A stretch of 64,000 nt of DNA from Oscheius tipulae (taxonomy: Eukaryota; Nematoda; Chromadorea; Rhabditida; Rhabditidae): NCBI GenBank assembly GCA_037178975.1, contig JASJZH010000001.1, positions 3,038,001 through 3,102,000 of the forward strand, in the 5' to 3' direction. The position numbers and the translations under genes are program-made. Below are positions 10,637-23,744 of this stretch, piece after piece. How positions within the stretch are numbered: the stretch's first letter is position 1; each line of letters starts with the position of its first letter. The notes below the pieces were generated by a model. The model made no database searches, was not told the origin of the DNA, and was given only the letters and a program-made list of their open reading frames with translations.

Positions 10637-13600
10637 TCACAAAATTTCCATTCTTTCGCCATTCAATTGCTTTTTGGCGATCTTTTTGAGTGTCTCGTAA
10701 TCCACTCCCAATGCCTTTGCGAATATCTTGATTCTCTTCTTGAGATTTTTCTTCTTCCACTCTTTTGGCGGTTTTCGAACCAGTATCTGAACAAAATAAT
10801 TATATAAAGCTTACGAAGACTCACCGATACGACGTATGGGACAAACATCTTTTCGTCCTTCTTCGACATGTCGGCGGTTACTCCCCGTTTCTCCGGAACT
10901 TGTAATTTTACGACAACTTCCGGTGGTTGTACGACCACCTGTACTACCTTTGGCGGGGTAGGAACGGGCGGCAGATTCAGTTCAGCGATAGGGACCAATC
11001 CAAGAGCTTCCAGTCTCATCCTCTCGGGCAGCTGTAGCCAGCGGAGGATTTGCTCATACGGTTCCCTGTTCCTCAGACGCTCGAATGATCGGAGCTCTTT
11101 ATGCAGCAGCATAGAGTAGGCGGCTTGATTTCTGAAGATTGGATGATGATCAAAAATATGAAAGTGCGATGATATCTGTGGTTGACTCTGTTTGCTTGTT
11201 TGTGTGTTTGTTTGTTTCTCCAAGGCCACGTAGCAAAGATGGCAAGTCAAGAACTATTGGCAAATAGGTGGCAAGTCAGTTGTGAGCGGAAGCTGCAGAG
11301 AGATCTTGCTCAACTTGGGGTAGCTCGATAAGAAAGCTAACTGAAGTCCGAACGAATGCTGGTTTAAAATTAAGGAAAATCGAACTTTTTGACAATGGAA
11401 GTAGCGAAGTCGGTCTGGTTGACGCCGCAGATCTGTCGACGGAACTCGACCTCTTTGACCATGTTCTCAAGGTGGATGTAATGACGAACACCGTCGCGAT
11501 TTAGAGTCACAATGTGTTTCACTGAAAAAGTCTTGTTCAGTGCGAAAAGAAACAGTAACTTACAGTCAATATCCGGAACAATATGTTTTGGATGCGGGGC
11601 AACGATTGGAGTAGAGAACCAGTGGTCATGGATGGGCTCAAGATCAGCCGGCTTCCATTTCTTCAATTCCGCCACGGCGGTCTTCTGCTTCTTTGTAAGC
11701 AGACCAGCATACATCTTCGTCGGCTTTCCTTTCTTCATACACTCGGCCGCAACTAGTTTTGATTCGCCGTTAAGACCGGGACAAATGGGAGGAAGGCTGT
11801 TTTCTTGGAAGCAAGGACGAATCGGAGGTAGAGACAGAGGGAGGTCTTTTGGAACGGGTATAGCGACAGATTGCTTGGTTGGCAGTATCCGGCGATCCAC
11901 ATCGACGGTAAGTACCAGTGGCTTCACCGGTGGAGCTTCGATAGCCAAAGGTCGGGCTGTCTTCAAGACCGGAGCAGCGTTCGTTAGAACCATGGGCTTA
12001 CCGGTCAGCCTATAGTACATATCTGTCTGGATAAGTTCAAGTAGTCGCTTCTTCACGTATGATGTCTTGAAGATTAGCTCCTTTCCAAGCTGAGTAACTG
12101 AAAAGCAGTTTAAAACGAAAGACTAGACGACTTACATGTAAGTGTAGGACCAGGATCTTGGAAGCACTTGTGAGAAGAAACCAGGGCCAGACTCTTTTCC
12201 TTGATCTTGTTCGATAGGCAGGCCTTCTTGTCAGGACAACAACTAGTCTTGACCTTTTTGGCCAAATGTTTCGGTACTAGTGCGTTCGCCTGTATTTTCT
12301 TCTCCATCCTCAATGACTCGTCCCTCTTAGGGACAAGGGCTTTTCTGGATTCTCGACTGCCAGGCTTCAAGACATCAGAATCGGCAAGCTTCTTTGATTT
12401 GTCTTTGCTTGTCGGTCTCACTAAAATTTCTGGCTGTGTGGGTACAAGGGTCAGAAACTCACGATCATGATCTTTCTTTTTCGAGCTTCCGGCAGTAGAA
12501 TCGGATTTGGTAATCTTGTTCGAATTACCAGCGTTGGCCGTCGTCTCTGTCGTAGTCGTCCCATCAAGCATAGCCCTGTACTCTTCCTTCTTCTGGCCAC
12601 TACCACGTTTCAGATCGGTGAATAGTTTTTTCATCGAGGGAGGGATAAGAGACTTGAGCTTGTTCATTTTGGAAACATTCTCTTTGACTGGCTCGGGAGC
12701 AGAAACTGCCTTCGTACCACTTTTCTTGACTGCCGCCTTCACAATCTCTTTCTCCTTGGTTAGTGTTAGTGGAACAGTTTCCGTTTGACCGTCAGAAGGC
12801 TTCGGAATAAGTTGGGGACAGATATTCATATACCGTGGGTCTGGCAACAATTCCCCATCTCTGTAATCTGTAAAGAAGGGTCATTGAGTTCGATAATATC
12901 AGTCACCTGGAGCATCAGACTTTTGAACCAGGGTGACAGGTGCCCTTAGCGTCTGGAGCAGGACAGATTCCTTAGGAGGAGGGGGCCGAATCGGAACAGC
13001 AGCTTGATCCACAATTTTTTCTGACAGTTCGGAAGTAGTGCCTAAATATTGGATTGTCAGCACGGGAATAGGGGAAAGCATGCCTTGAACAGCCGTCAGA
13101 TTCACTTCCTCAGTCACCGTATTAGCTTTCATCACCTTGTTGTAGTCCTTGAGTATCTCAAGAACCTTCGCATTCACCTCGGCGTCAGGGACTGGCTCGC
13201 TGACCACTTTACGACGTTTCTGTAGAAGAGAGATCTTGGTAAGAGGCATGGCATTGCGAGGCTCCGGTGGATGGACAGTCTCTGCTTGTTCGATGACGAG
13301 TGGTGTTCTCATCGGATCCGAATGATCTGATGCTCGTTGAGTCTTATCCGGACCGACAAACTTCTCTCTCTCTTCAAAAACCGGCCTCTGAACTGGCTGT
13401 ATGGCCGACATCTGCTTGTAAATGGGATTCAGAAGAGACTGCTTCTGGCTCGAGTGTCCGCGATTCATGACGTCTTGGTTTATCTTCAGAGGAGGTGGTC
13501 GAATCGGAACAACATCGTAATGAGGCAATTGTTCAAAGTCTTGGTACGTGTCAGGTTCTGAGAGGGTCAGCGATTCAGTCTCATCGAAGTCTTGTGTATT

Positions 13601-16600
13601 GTCCATTCCTGATCTGATAAATAGCTCCATCTCGGCATGGCTGATCTGCGTGGCAGTGGGTGACTGAGATGCCTGTTGACACTTCTCTTGATTGGCAAGC
13701 GTCTCGTTTACTTCAAGCATCGATCTCTGAGGCAATTCTGGCTCAATGACCGGAATTTGATCGTGGACCGGAGTCGGAAGAGGTTGCATCACAACTGGGT
13801 ATCCACAGTACAGTGAGTCTAGTATCCTGCTTGGAGGCGGAGGCCGAATTGCATGATCAAGTGTTCCAAACTCTTGAAAAGTGTCGGGCTCTGAGGTGGT
13901 ATACGACATCAACTTCTCATCGAAAAGCTGTGAATGAAGAGGTTCCAGTCTGGGACTTGGCTCGGCTGTGGAAGTCACTTGCTCATAGAAAGATCTCACG
14001 AGTTTGAGCTTTCGCCTCATCTCATCTTCTTCCCTCGTCGCGTCCTCAAGCCTCTTGGTTAGTTCTGATGATGTCATCTGTCTTTCTTCGGACACTGGAC
14101 CTTCTCTCGTTGATGGCTCTTCTAAGATCTTCGAAACTTCTGCACATGTCTTCTCCATTTCTTCGAAATCTGGAGTCGGGATATTCAGACCTTTCTTCTG
14201 AAACCAGAATAATGTTTATAGCAATATAATTGGTTCACCTGTTGTTCTATATGGTGAGCACATAGCTTATAGGTTTTGAAGAGGACTCCAAATATGTTCT
14301 TCTTCTCAACACAATCGTCGCTGGATGTAGTCGGTTCAAGAATAGACGCAGAGTCGGCTGAATTGTAAGAATCCGAAGGTTCAATCTGAAAAATCAATGA
14401 TTCGGAACATGTAACAGCTGACCTCGGTAGGGAATTGAACTGATTCTTTCTCGCCTTGTAACACCACTGGTGCAGAGACGGTTCCTTCTAATGAGTTCTG
14501 TACATTCGGATCCGACAGACAAGAGCTCGACTCGGTCTCTTGGGCTGCGATACCAAATGACCAGGCGGGTGGAAGTGTTTCGTCCGAAAGATGACCAATG
14601 GTTCTTTGTTGAACTAAGCCAGTCAGTGCCGATATCGAGAATGGCAATTGGAACAATCCAGGCACGCTAGACGAAAGATTCACTGAACTGGCAGATTCTT
14701 CTAGGAATGGAGACAGTTCATGTGAAGTTTGAACTGTAGAGGCTGTCTCAAACAATCCAGAGCTTGTCGGGCCGTGAGTTGACTCGTTTTTTTGGCCCTC
14801 CTGCTCAGTCTGAAACCAATAATTGTCACAGAGAAAGGAGCCTACCTGAACTACGTTTTCCGTATCATGCATTACCTTCCACCGCTTCTTTGGATTGTAA
14901 GACCTCTTGTCGGGAGAATGAGCTCTTTTGGCCTAAAATAAGGTTGACTCAAATAAGTGAATAGGAAATACCCTTCGAGCAGGCAATTGGACGAGGACTG
15001 GTAACGGAGCTGGTCTAGGCACAATCTCTTCGGGAGACTCGAATCCATTCGACGTGGTTGATTCAGGAGAGTCTGAGACTGGAGCTGCAGTCGACTGTTT
15101 GACAGAAGCAGGGTTGAAACTCTTGAACGAGACATTCTTTGAGGAGAGAAACGGGTTCTTCTTGGCGGCATATTGGCCAAAGACACCACTCGCCGGCTTC
15201 TCGCTCGGATTCAGAGCTGTATTGGTTGACAGAGCTTGGCTAACGGAAGAAGTTTGACCTCTCTGGGACAATGGAATCTCAAGCGACACAGTAGGAGCCG
15301 AAGCTACAGTCTCCAGACTACTCAAACTTCTTCCCGGTTGACTCTGACTCGTTGTTGGAATGACGCTGGCTTCGAGTTTGTCCGTTACATTAGACTCCAG
15401 TTGCCGAGTAGAAGCTGAAGACTGTTTCTCATCCTCTAGTTGATCCAATTGATCCCGCTGGACGGCCAAATCTAGTATAAGATCTGGTTCCTTGGGCTCC
15501 GGTTCAAGAATCTGAGGAACAGACGTATTCCCTGACGACTGATTTGTTGAATCGGGGGGCTCATTGAGATACGAAGTCGCCTGAAAAAAGTTGCCTCTTG
15601 AAAGTACGAAAGATGACCACTAACCCCAGTCAGGATGAGTTCGGATTCTTGAACATACTGATTGTAGATGGAACTTATTGTAGACTGAGTGGAGGAAGAT
15701 CCGCTGTCAGCACCAGATTCGCCTCTAGAACTCTGAACAATGTCTTGAAGCAGGTACAGAATTTGACTCACATTGACAGTCTGTGCTTGCTGAAGCGCGG
15801 AAAGGGAAGACGGTTCCTGGTTAGAAAAAGGATTAATCGGCTGACTTGGATTGGCTTGAGAACGGAAAGACATATGATTGGGAGCAGCTGAAGCTAGATA
15901 GACTTGGGAAATCTGGTTTTCTTGTAGAATTCTTGATTGAATAGCTGTTTGATTTGATGCCAATCTGGGCTGGTCGACCGTCTGAGGCAACATCTGAGCT
16001 TGCGTCGGACTAGTTCGAGCCATTGAACCTGCCTGAAACGGACAGAAATGATAGGCGATGATTCGATGCTACCTGGAGGGGAGGAACAGGAATATCACAA
16101 TGCTGAACTGGTTGCACTGTCGGATTGAAAGCAGGCGCTGGCGGTAACACAGAATATTTTTGTGACATCAGCAGGTTGCTCGGCTGAAAAGTAAATTTAG
16201 CTAAATTAACAAGTGTTCTTACCATTTGCACTGGCATACCACCTGTTAGGGGTTCACCTGGAAAGAATAGTCGATAGGAACCATCCGGAAGCATGTGCAC
16301 CGTTGGTAGAGGCCACGGTTGGAACGGAGGTTGACCTAAGGGAAACTGGAAGGAACACGGTTGAACAGGGAGTCGAGAAGACACCTTACACAATGCATAG
16401 GTTGGTTAGGATAGACTGGGGGCAGTGGTTGACCAGAAAACGGGAACTGGAAAGGAGGATACAGTGGAGAGGACTCGGGATGAGATGATGCTCCATTCTA
16501 AATACTCAATCGTTTCACAAGATCATCTGGCTTACCACTTGATAAGATGGTTTGATGGGCGGTGAAGGAGGCGTATCAGGAAAAGGCTGACTTGCGAGTG

Positions 16601-19600
16601 GATTCATAGTCTGACCAAGCTGACTATAGGAAGGGGATGGTCTCTGCTCTATTGCAGATGGTTGAGGTATACTCTGAAGTTTGAAGTTCGACTAGGAAGT
16701 GGTCAAATGTTACCTGGAGGAAAGAAAGAGAGCCCTGAACTCCCTGGCCGTAGTCTGTGGGACTGCCTTGTATATGTGGAGCAATTGCACCAATCGGATG
16801 TGGAATAAGTAAAGGAACTTGAGGGGGTCTAACAACTGGAGCAATCTGACGGTTCAAAGGGTCTCCGGAAGAATAGAAAGGTGATGATCCTTGATCTGGT
16901 GGTTCTGCTCGAGGACAGATCTGAAATTTTGATCTTGACTAGGAAGGGTTCAATTTTTACCTGGAGAAAGGAGGAAGGATCCTGAATTTCTTGACCATAA
17001 TCTACTGGGCTCCCTTGTATCTGTGTAGCCATAGGATGAATCGAATGTGGAACAGATGAAGACACTTGAGAGGGTCCCACAACCGAAGACATCTGGCTAG
17101 TCAAAGGTATTCCAGAAGCAGAAGGAGACGGTCTCTGATCTGTTGCCGCTAGTCGGGGATTGCTCTAAAATATACATCTTCAACAGGAAGATCTTAATTG
17201 TTACCTGGAGATATGAGGAAAAGCTTTGAACTACTTGACGATAATCTCTTGGGTTCCCTTGTAATTGTGTAGCAGTAGCAACAACTGGGCTGGGAAGAAA
17301 GGACGGCACTTGAGGGGATTCCACAACTGGAAGAGCCTGACTGTTCAAAAGAGCTTCAAAAGCAGTATTTGGAAATGGATTGGCAGTAACATCGTTGGTA
17401 GCCGGCTTGGCAATCGGCTTCAGAGGTCGTATCTGTTCCGCTACGACAGTCGGGTTGGGAATGCTTTTCGTCGATTGAAGTGCTGGCACTTGTGGTTCCC
17501 CAGCACATAAATCTTGACATGTCAAAGATTCTGGTGCTTCAAAACCAGTTTCAATCAATGGTTTGGCTTCCAGAACTGTCGGAGCTTTGTGTTCATAGGC
17601 AGATTGAGCCATTGGTGATTCGGGAACAGACGTCTGGCACTGATTATACTGTAGATTGTTGGAAAGTACCCAGACAATGTCCTCTAGAGAACGTTTCTTC
17701 TGCTGTGTTTGGAATGCTTTGGACACGGCATTCGAAGACTGCGGCGCTTGTGGATCAGCAACTGAATAAGAGTCTGCTGCTACAGAACCAGATTCGAGTA
17801 GAGGTTCAGTTTCTAGAACTGCCAAAACTTTGGGTCCAGCCATTGGTGATTCGGGCACAGAGAACACCTGGAACTGATTGGACTGCAGATTTGTGGAAAG
17901 TTTCCGAACAATATCCTCAAGAGAAGGTTTCTTCTGCTGTGTTTTAGGCTCGGAAACTAAAGATGATTGACTGGTTGAAGGACCATATTGTACTCCAGAA
18001 ACAGATTTCGCTAACTGAGCAGTGACCTCGTTTCCTGAAGGAGTAAGAGCTCCGTTGACGCTTGCCAGAGGCTTCCGATCCAGCTCCACTGCTCGTAGAC
18101 TATCCTGAAACTAACACTCTTAACCGAGAAGAGTTCCCTTTCTTACCTGGGAACCGGCAGGAACGTCTTCAACTCCTTGAGTCTCTCCAATGGGTTTCAT
18201 CAATATCGGAGGCCTCCCTACAATGGAAAGGATCGGTTTCTCTTCAAGGTGTTGATACTCCAGGAGTTGACTTGTTTCGGATAGAGTCACATGTTCATAC
18301 TCCGAAGGCTGTCCACCTTCACATTCAATCCGTTGAACCGTTGTGTTTTTGGGATCTTCGGATCTGGATACTGTAGTCGGAGCTTCCTGGTATGCCTCAA
18401 TGTCATCGTAGATACTAGGATCCGGGAAAGTGTGTGTACTGATTGTGTCGTCTGTCTTCATTTGCTTCTGCTGTGTTTGGACTTGACTTTTCAGCGAAGC
18501 ATGAGGTCCTGTTACTTGTAGCTCTGTATCTGGAGATGGTTGACTGGTCAAGAGAGCTCCGAGAACAGATTTTGGCAGCAAAGCAGTACTTTGGGTTCCT
18601 GAAGCAGCGAAAGGTTCGTTGACACTTGCCTTCGGCTTCCAATTCAGTCCCATTGCCCGTAGACTATCCTGAAAAATTACGAAATTAGGCTCAGAAGTGT
18701 TTCAATTCGTACCTGGTGATGGGTAGGAAAGTTTTCAAGTCCTCGACTTCTTGAACTAGAATCTTCCATCGATATCGGAAGCCTCTTTGCAGAAAGAGGC
18801 ATTACTTCAACACGGTTGTTCATCTGTGACTGTATCGCTCTGGGAACCTGAGTTGCTCCAGATAGAGGCTCTGGTGGCTGACGTTGTTCTACAATTGGTT
18901 GAACGGCTGTGTCCCTTGGGTCATATCTCGATACTGGCAGTACTTCCTGATATTGCTCAACGTCTTCGTAGGCATTAGAATCATGGAAAGTAGGAGCACT
19001 GATTATGTCTTCGATCTTTCTTTTCTTCGGCTGTGGAGCTAGGTATCCCGGAATGACTTTGAAGAGAATTTTGTGCTCTTCCTCTCTCTAAATGATACAA
19101 ATAAGGCTTGTCAAATTGATTATCAAACCATAAAAGAGTCTGAAGAAGAGGGTCTAAGTTGTCTTCGTTTTTGTTTTTCGCAGAATTCGCCTTCATTTTC
19201 CACAGAACTGGCCTCTTCCATTTTGCCAGCATCGCTCATTGGTACCGGGGCCATTTGTTCTCGTTCTTTCGCCTCTTCTAGTCTTTTCTTTGCGTCTTCT
19301 ATTCGTGACTTCTCGGCACTTATTCGAGCTTTCTCTTTCATTTCATTTATTTTGTAACGAGGACTCCCGTGCTTTTCCATTGTGGCAATTTTTGTTGCCT
19401 GAAATACTAATTATGAACCAAGGACAGCCTGAACTCACCCATCGTTTCGCGTTCGTTCTCATGTTAATGGCTCGCTGTTCCGGAGTGTCACCTCTGGCTG
19501 GCTGCTTCTTGGTCCCTTTTGGTTTTCCTTTCTTTCCCTTTGTCGCTGGTATTGGAGTCATGGTGGAATTTTTCCTTGCTCCCCCGGCCTTTTGTGCCAC

Positions 19601-20528
19601 AGTGACCACAGCCTCTTCTTCGCCGATATCCTCTTCCAGAATCTCTTGATCATCTTCTCCCGTATATTCTTCCACAACCTCTAGATCCGGATTGTTGTGG
19701 TTTAACTGAAAATCGAATGAATAAAATTGAAGATTATTAGTTACAATGGAAGGATTCGGCCGAGCAGTCACAGCTGTTGTTCCTCCTGGACCGGGCTGTA
19801 CGGTTTGTAGATAACGTGGTAGAATGTTGACAAATGGTACAGGTATGAAACTCGGAGTTTCTTCTGAAAGTGACTGCAGATTTTGTAGCCGACTTGGTGA
19901 AAGGCTGGCATTAGGAACAGCCGAAGTTGTCATTTCTCCTGGACGCGATTGCAAGGTTTGCTGCTGCCTGGCTGGATAGTTGACATAGAGAAATGGTCTG
20001 AAACGAGTACTACTGGAAGTAGACAATATATTGAATAGTCTAGATGATTGTGGTGATAGAAGGGACAGAGCTAGCAATTAAAAGATAGTATCGCTCTTAG
20101 TCATAAGAGAACTTTGTCTGCTGCTCCTGAACAGAACTACTATCATTCCTATGATCCTCTCTACAGTCTCGATCTTCTTCAGTTGACTCTCGACTCATAG
20201 TCATACTCTCTCTTACTAAACTACTTATCTTGTCCTCATACTCTTTACTGCTCAGGCTATTATTAACTCCTACTTCAGCTACTTTGATCCGCACTCTCTA
20301 CTGAAGCAATTCTTGACTTGTGTTTACAGCTGATCTATATATGCTAATCTCAGAACAACTGAACTAAGAACATAAAGACCTTTGTCTCGAAACTCATAAC
20401 AGTCCAGAACTGAAAACAAGAACAATACCTACGGTGTACAGTAATAATAGCAAAACTCACTTGAATGACCCGTGTCTTTGCTGAACCACAGGAATGGTCG
20501 GGGCTTCCTTTAGAGCGTTGCGAGCCAT
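10637..20528 (-). CDS. Giant Pro/Gln/Ser-rich protein with tandemly duplicated exons, about 2,800 codons
   Basis: The start MARNALKEAPTIPVVQ is at 20528; exon 1 ends at 20461. The chain runs 19745-19997, 19439-19705, 19129-19398, 18713-19087, 18147-18668, 17205-18104, 16961-17164, 16714-16920, 16536-16673 and on through about twelve more exons to a TGA at 10637. Most introns are phase 0. Composition is low-complexity P, Q, S, T and E, with one short basic helix region near residue 220 (EKARISAEKSR) and basic C-terminal parts. Repeats: exons starting DSLRA(M/V) at 18668 and 18104; units with KK(P/R)SLEDIV; exons 17205-18104 (its end), 16961-17164 and 16714-16920, which all end in a (Q)GSPxDYGQ...FLQ-like unit; and SEPDT(F/Y)Q(E/D)F...IRPPP units near 13500 and 13870. 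I recognise no known domain, signal peptide or membrane segment. It may be an intrinsically disordered scaffold. It could also be two adjacent genes, because the splice joining the 11383 end to 11129 uses a weak donor. Confidence 0.65.
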
Positions 20529-20724
20529 TCTGGACGAATAACACTGACCTCTTTGACTCTATAAGACTGGAAGCTGCGACATAGTTCCCTCACCTTCTGA
20601 CGTTAAGTGGGTCAACGAACAGCCTCTCTGGTTACTAAGCTTATTGACTAGCTAATTAGAAGAAGGACAAAGCGAAAAATCGATATTTACTTGTCAAAAC
20701 CACGTTGGTGGCTTGAATAAAGCG

Positions 20725-22884
20725 ATGCGACCACCTGCTCAGTTGTTTGGTGTCCTGTTAGCACCTTCATTCTTCATGTGGTTCCAGATTCAAGTTCTGT
20801 TCGTCTTTTTTGGATCGGTGTCTTCGTATAAGAAGGTTAGTTAGCCATTCTGATGCCAAAGGATGGCAGCCAGCATATCACTTGCCATCACTATCAGTTA
20901 CATAACATTGCATTTTCTGCCCGAAGACGACACATCTCAGTTGAGTGATGTTCTGAAAAGTCGTAGAGAAGACTAAAGTCTACAAGTTTGCAGAACATTG
21001 CAAAGTTGAGAAGTGGCCCATGGAGGGGAATAGAAAGCCAACTTCATTTTTCAGGTGAAAAAGGGAACCTGCGAACCGATCCGCCTACAGTACTGTCAAA
21101 ATCTGCACTACAACCAGACAAGCTACCCGAACATCTTCGGCCACAAGAACCAGGAAGATGCCGGGGTCGAACTAGGCATGTTCGCCCATATCTTCAAGAT
21201 GAAATGCTCCCCGTCCTTGCAAAAGTTTATCTGCTCTCTGTAAGTTAATCATTGAACAAAAGAGAACAGGAATTCAGGTACGCACCTCCCTGTTCCCTTA
21301 TAGCCAGACCCATAGTTCCGTGTCGAGAACTGTGTCTGGCTGTGAAGAAGGACTGCGGGTATCTGATGAAGATGTATCATCTTCCTTGGCCCGAGCAGAC
21401 CGACTGCGACCAGTTTCCGGAAGACGATGGAACGTGCATTCGGTACGAGGAAGAGGACACCGAGATCGGATCCCTAGTTCAGTACGAGTGTCCAGCTACA
21501 ATGAAGACCGATACTGATCATTTCCTTCCAATGAGGAGCGGTCACTTGACCAGCTGTGGGATCCGCTGTGATCAAATGGACTCTCTCCTTCTTGACTCTT
21601 CTTCCCAGAGAGTTCTTCGCGACTGGATTAGATACATTGGTCTGACCAGTACCGTCATCTGTCTCCTCACAATTCTGGTCTTTCTCTTGGATTCCGGACG
21701 ATTTGCTTATCCAGTCCGGCCCTTCGTCTACATGAACATCTGTCAGTTCATTGTGGGAGCCATCTACACTGCTGGTGAGTCCTTAGCAGACAGTGGGAGC
21801 TTACAAATTGTTTCAGGATCTCTGTCTAAGTTCAACCCCACCTGCGGTAATGACTCATTTCTCGCCCAAGGGATATCTAACAGTCTCTGTACGTTCCAAG
21901 CCTCTCTCATTTACTTCTTCAAATTAGCTGCAGTCATTTGGTAGGAAATCAGCTCAGTGGTGCTCAATCACCCTTCAGGTTCCTCATAATGTGCGTCTGC
22001 TTCCTCCTGACTACCAAGTATACCTGGGGCAGTGAGGCCTTCAATCGTCTCTACCTCATCTTCCATTATCTTGCTTGGGGACTGCCATTCATTCTAACGA
22101 TTGTGATAGTCTTGATGGGATCTACGGTAGGAGATTCTCTGACAGGTTAGTTCAAAGAGTCAGTAATTTGCCATTTCTTTCCCGCATGTATGACAATCAC
22201 GACGGATCGTAGGCACTTACTCTCATTAATCTCTAACCTTTCAGGGACCTGTTCTATCGGAAACCTCAATCCGACCCATCTGCTCCTCTTCCAAGCCCTT
22301 CCAACATTCTTCTGTGTCCTCTCTGCTCTCCTCATTCTTCTAATCGCACTCTGTTCTAGTTGGGGAATTCCCGATGCGGTTGTGATACAGTCCGAAAGAG
22401 ATATCAGACGCTGGAAGGTACAGATAGTCAAGTGAGTTGGAGAAAAGTTTCCGGTTGAACTCTCATATTAGATTCGCTCTTTTCGGAGCACTGTACTCTC
22501 TTCTGGTGCTAACCAATGGTAGTCTACTGATCGTCCAAGGTACGAGAATGTCAGCATGGATTGAGAGTAAGTCGCTTGAGTTTAGATGCCGGAACATGTG
22601 GTTTCAGACTGGTTCAGTAGACTCTGTACCTCCCCTGACCGATTCTCCAAGTATGGCTTCCAGACGGATAAAATCTACTGCCCAGAAGACGATGGATCAA
22701 GACCTGACCTTCTCTTCTTCCTATTCAGGTATTCTTATTTTAGTTGTTAGGCACAAAGACCACTTCCAGATACCTGACCCAGCTCTCAGTCGGTCTCCTC
22801 GGTCTTATCTGGATTTTTAACCCGAAGACGGTCAGAAGACTTTGGAACAAGTTGACCTGCTCTCAGCGGCGACCCATGATCTAG
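20725..22884 (+). CDS. Frizzled-family Wnt receptor, 524 aa, complete
   Basis: Nine exons: 20725-20835, 21055-21239, 21278-21774, 21817-21940, 21979-22145, 22245-22431, 22472-22539, 22608-22728, 22770-22884; total 1,575 nt. A hydrophobic signal peptide is followed by a Frizzled cysteine-rich domain (residues ~43-150: CEPIRLQYC, KCSPSLQKFIC, YAPPC, PCRELC, CDQFPEDDGTC), which binds Wnt ligands in this family. Seven hydrophobic segments follow, including MCVCFLLTTKYTW and LAWGLPFILTIVIVLMG. The cytoplasmic tail is very short (about 20 residues) and has KTVRRLW where the family normally has KTxxxW, the Dishevelled contact. No PDZ ligand is seen. Role: Wnt reception at the plasma membrane. Which nematode paralogue (mom-5, lin-17, mig-1 or cfz-2 type) I cannot say. 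Confidence 0.93.
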
Positions 22885-22969
22885 TTAATAATAAAGTCAT
22901 TTAATATTTTCTGCCTCACACCTGGAATACTGTCTATGAACACAGTTTATTCCATTCATCTGGCAAAGA

Positions 22970-23744
22970 TCAACCGGACGAGAAGAGTCGATCGAAAGAA
23001 CAATCCTCCTCAACATTGGGATCACTCTTGTAGTAGGTTTTGACCGGGCAGTTCGACTCGAAGGTCGGAGTGGAATTATCGGTGTACTCATGCTTAGATC
23101 TGACACGTTTGACGCTGGAACCGGATGACTGGGCAGTTTCGACAGAGGCAGCTGGTTTGCTCTTGATGACAGTCACAAGATTCACAAAAGGAAGAGGACT
23201 GGAGACTGTGCCCTGATCAGCCAGCACCTGTCTCTTCCATTCGATCATGTGTTTGTCTTGTTTTGCCTGCTGACGCATCCTGGCCCGACGATTCTTGAAC
23301 CACGTCTGGAAGATTGGAGTGAGACATTGGATAACAAGTGGAGGCAGTTTGTACTGTAGAATACCAAGATATTGATAGGAGTAGGTTACTGGAGTGCAGA
23401 TAGACAGTGGTCCAAAGAAGGCAAATGTTCTCTGGATTGGAGACAATCTCCGAACAGTCTGACAATGACACAGATGACTGGATAAGGAGGGCAGACATTG
23501 AGAGACTGATAGAAGACAGACCGATAGACGCAGAGACACTAACCTGAACCCGAAAGATGTCGAGTTGAGTCTGCTGGGCGATGCGTTGGCGTGACTCACA
23601 ATCCGGAAACTGGGTCTGTGTGAAGAGGGCCTCCAGAGTCTCGAGCTGCTTCTTGGTGAAGATGATCCTGTCACGACGATACTTGCGATTCGAAACTGCC
23701 GCATTGTAGCCGGGAGGTGGCAGCGGCATGGATACACGAGACAT
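22970..23744 (-). CDS. K50 paired-like homeobox protein, copy 1
   Basis: Two exons: 23544-23744 (start MSRVSMPLPPPGY) and 22970-23305. The homeodomain starts RKYRRDRIIFTKKQLETLE and is split by an intron just before helix 3, which reads TWFKNRRARMRQQ. Lys at position 50 (WFK) is the Otx/Goosecoid/Bicoid type that favours TAATCC sites. The C-terminus is Ser/Thr rich with no clear motif and ends FDRLFSSG. The frame stays open upstream to about 23960 without an ATG. The ATG that corresponds to copy 2's start is out of frame here, so the start is uncertain. Neighbour: the Frizzled gene, convergent and only about 85 bp away. An inverted copy lies at 47966-48937. Role: DNA-binding transcription factor. 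Confidence 0.85.
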
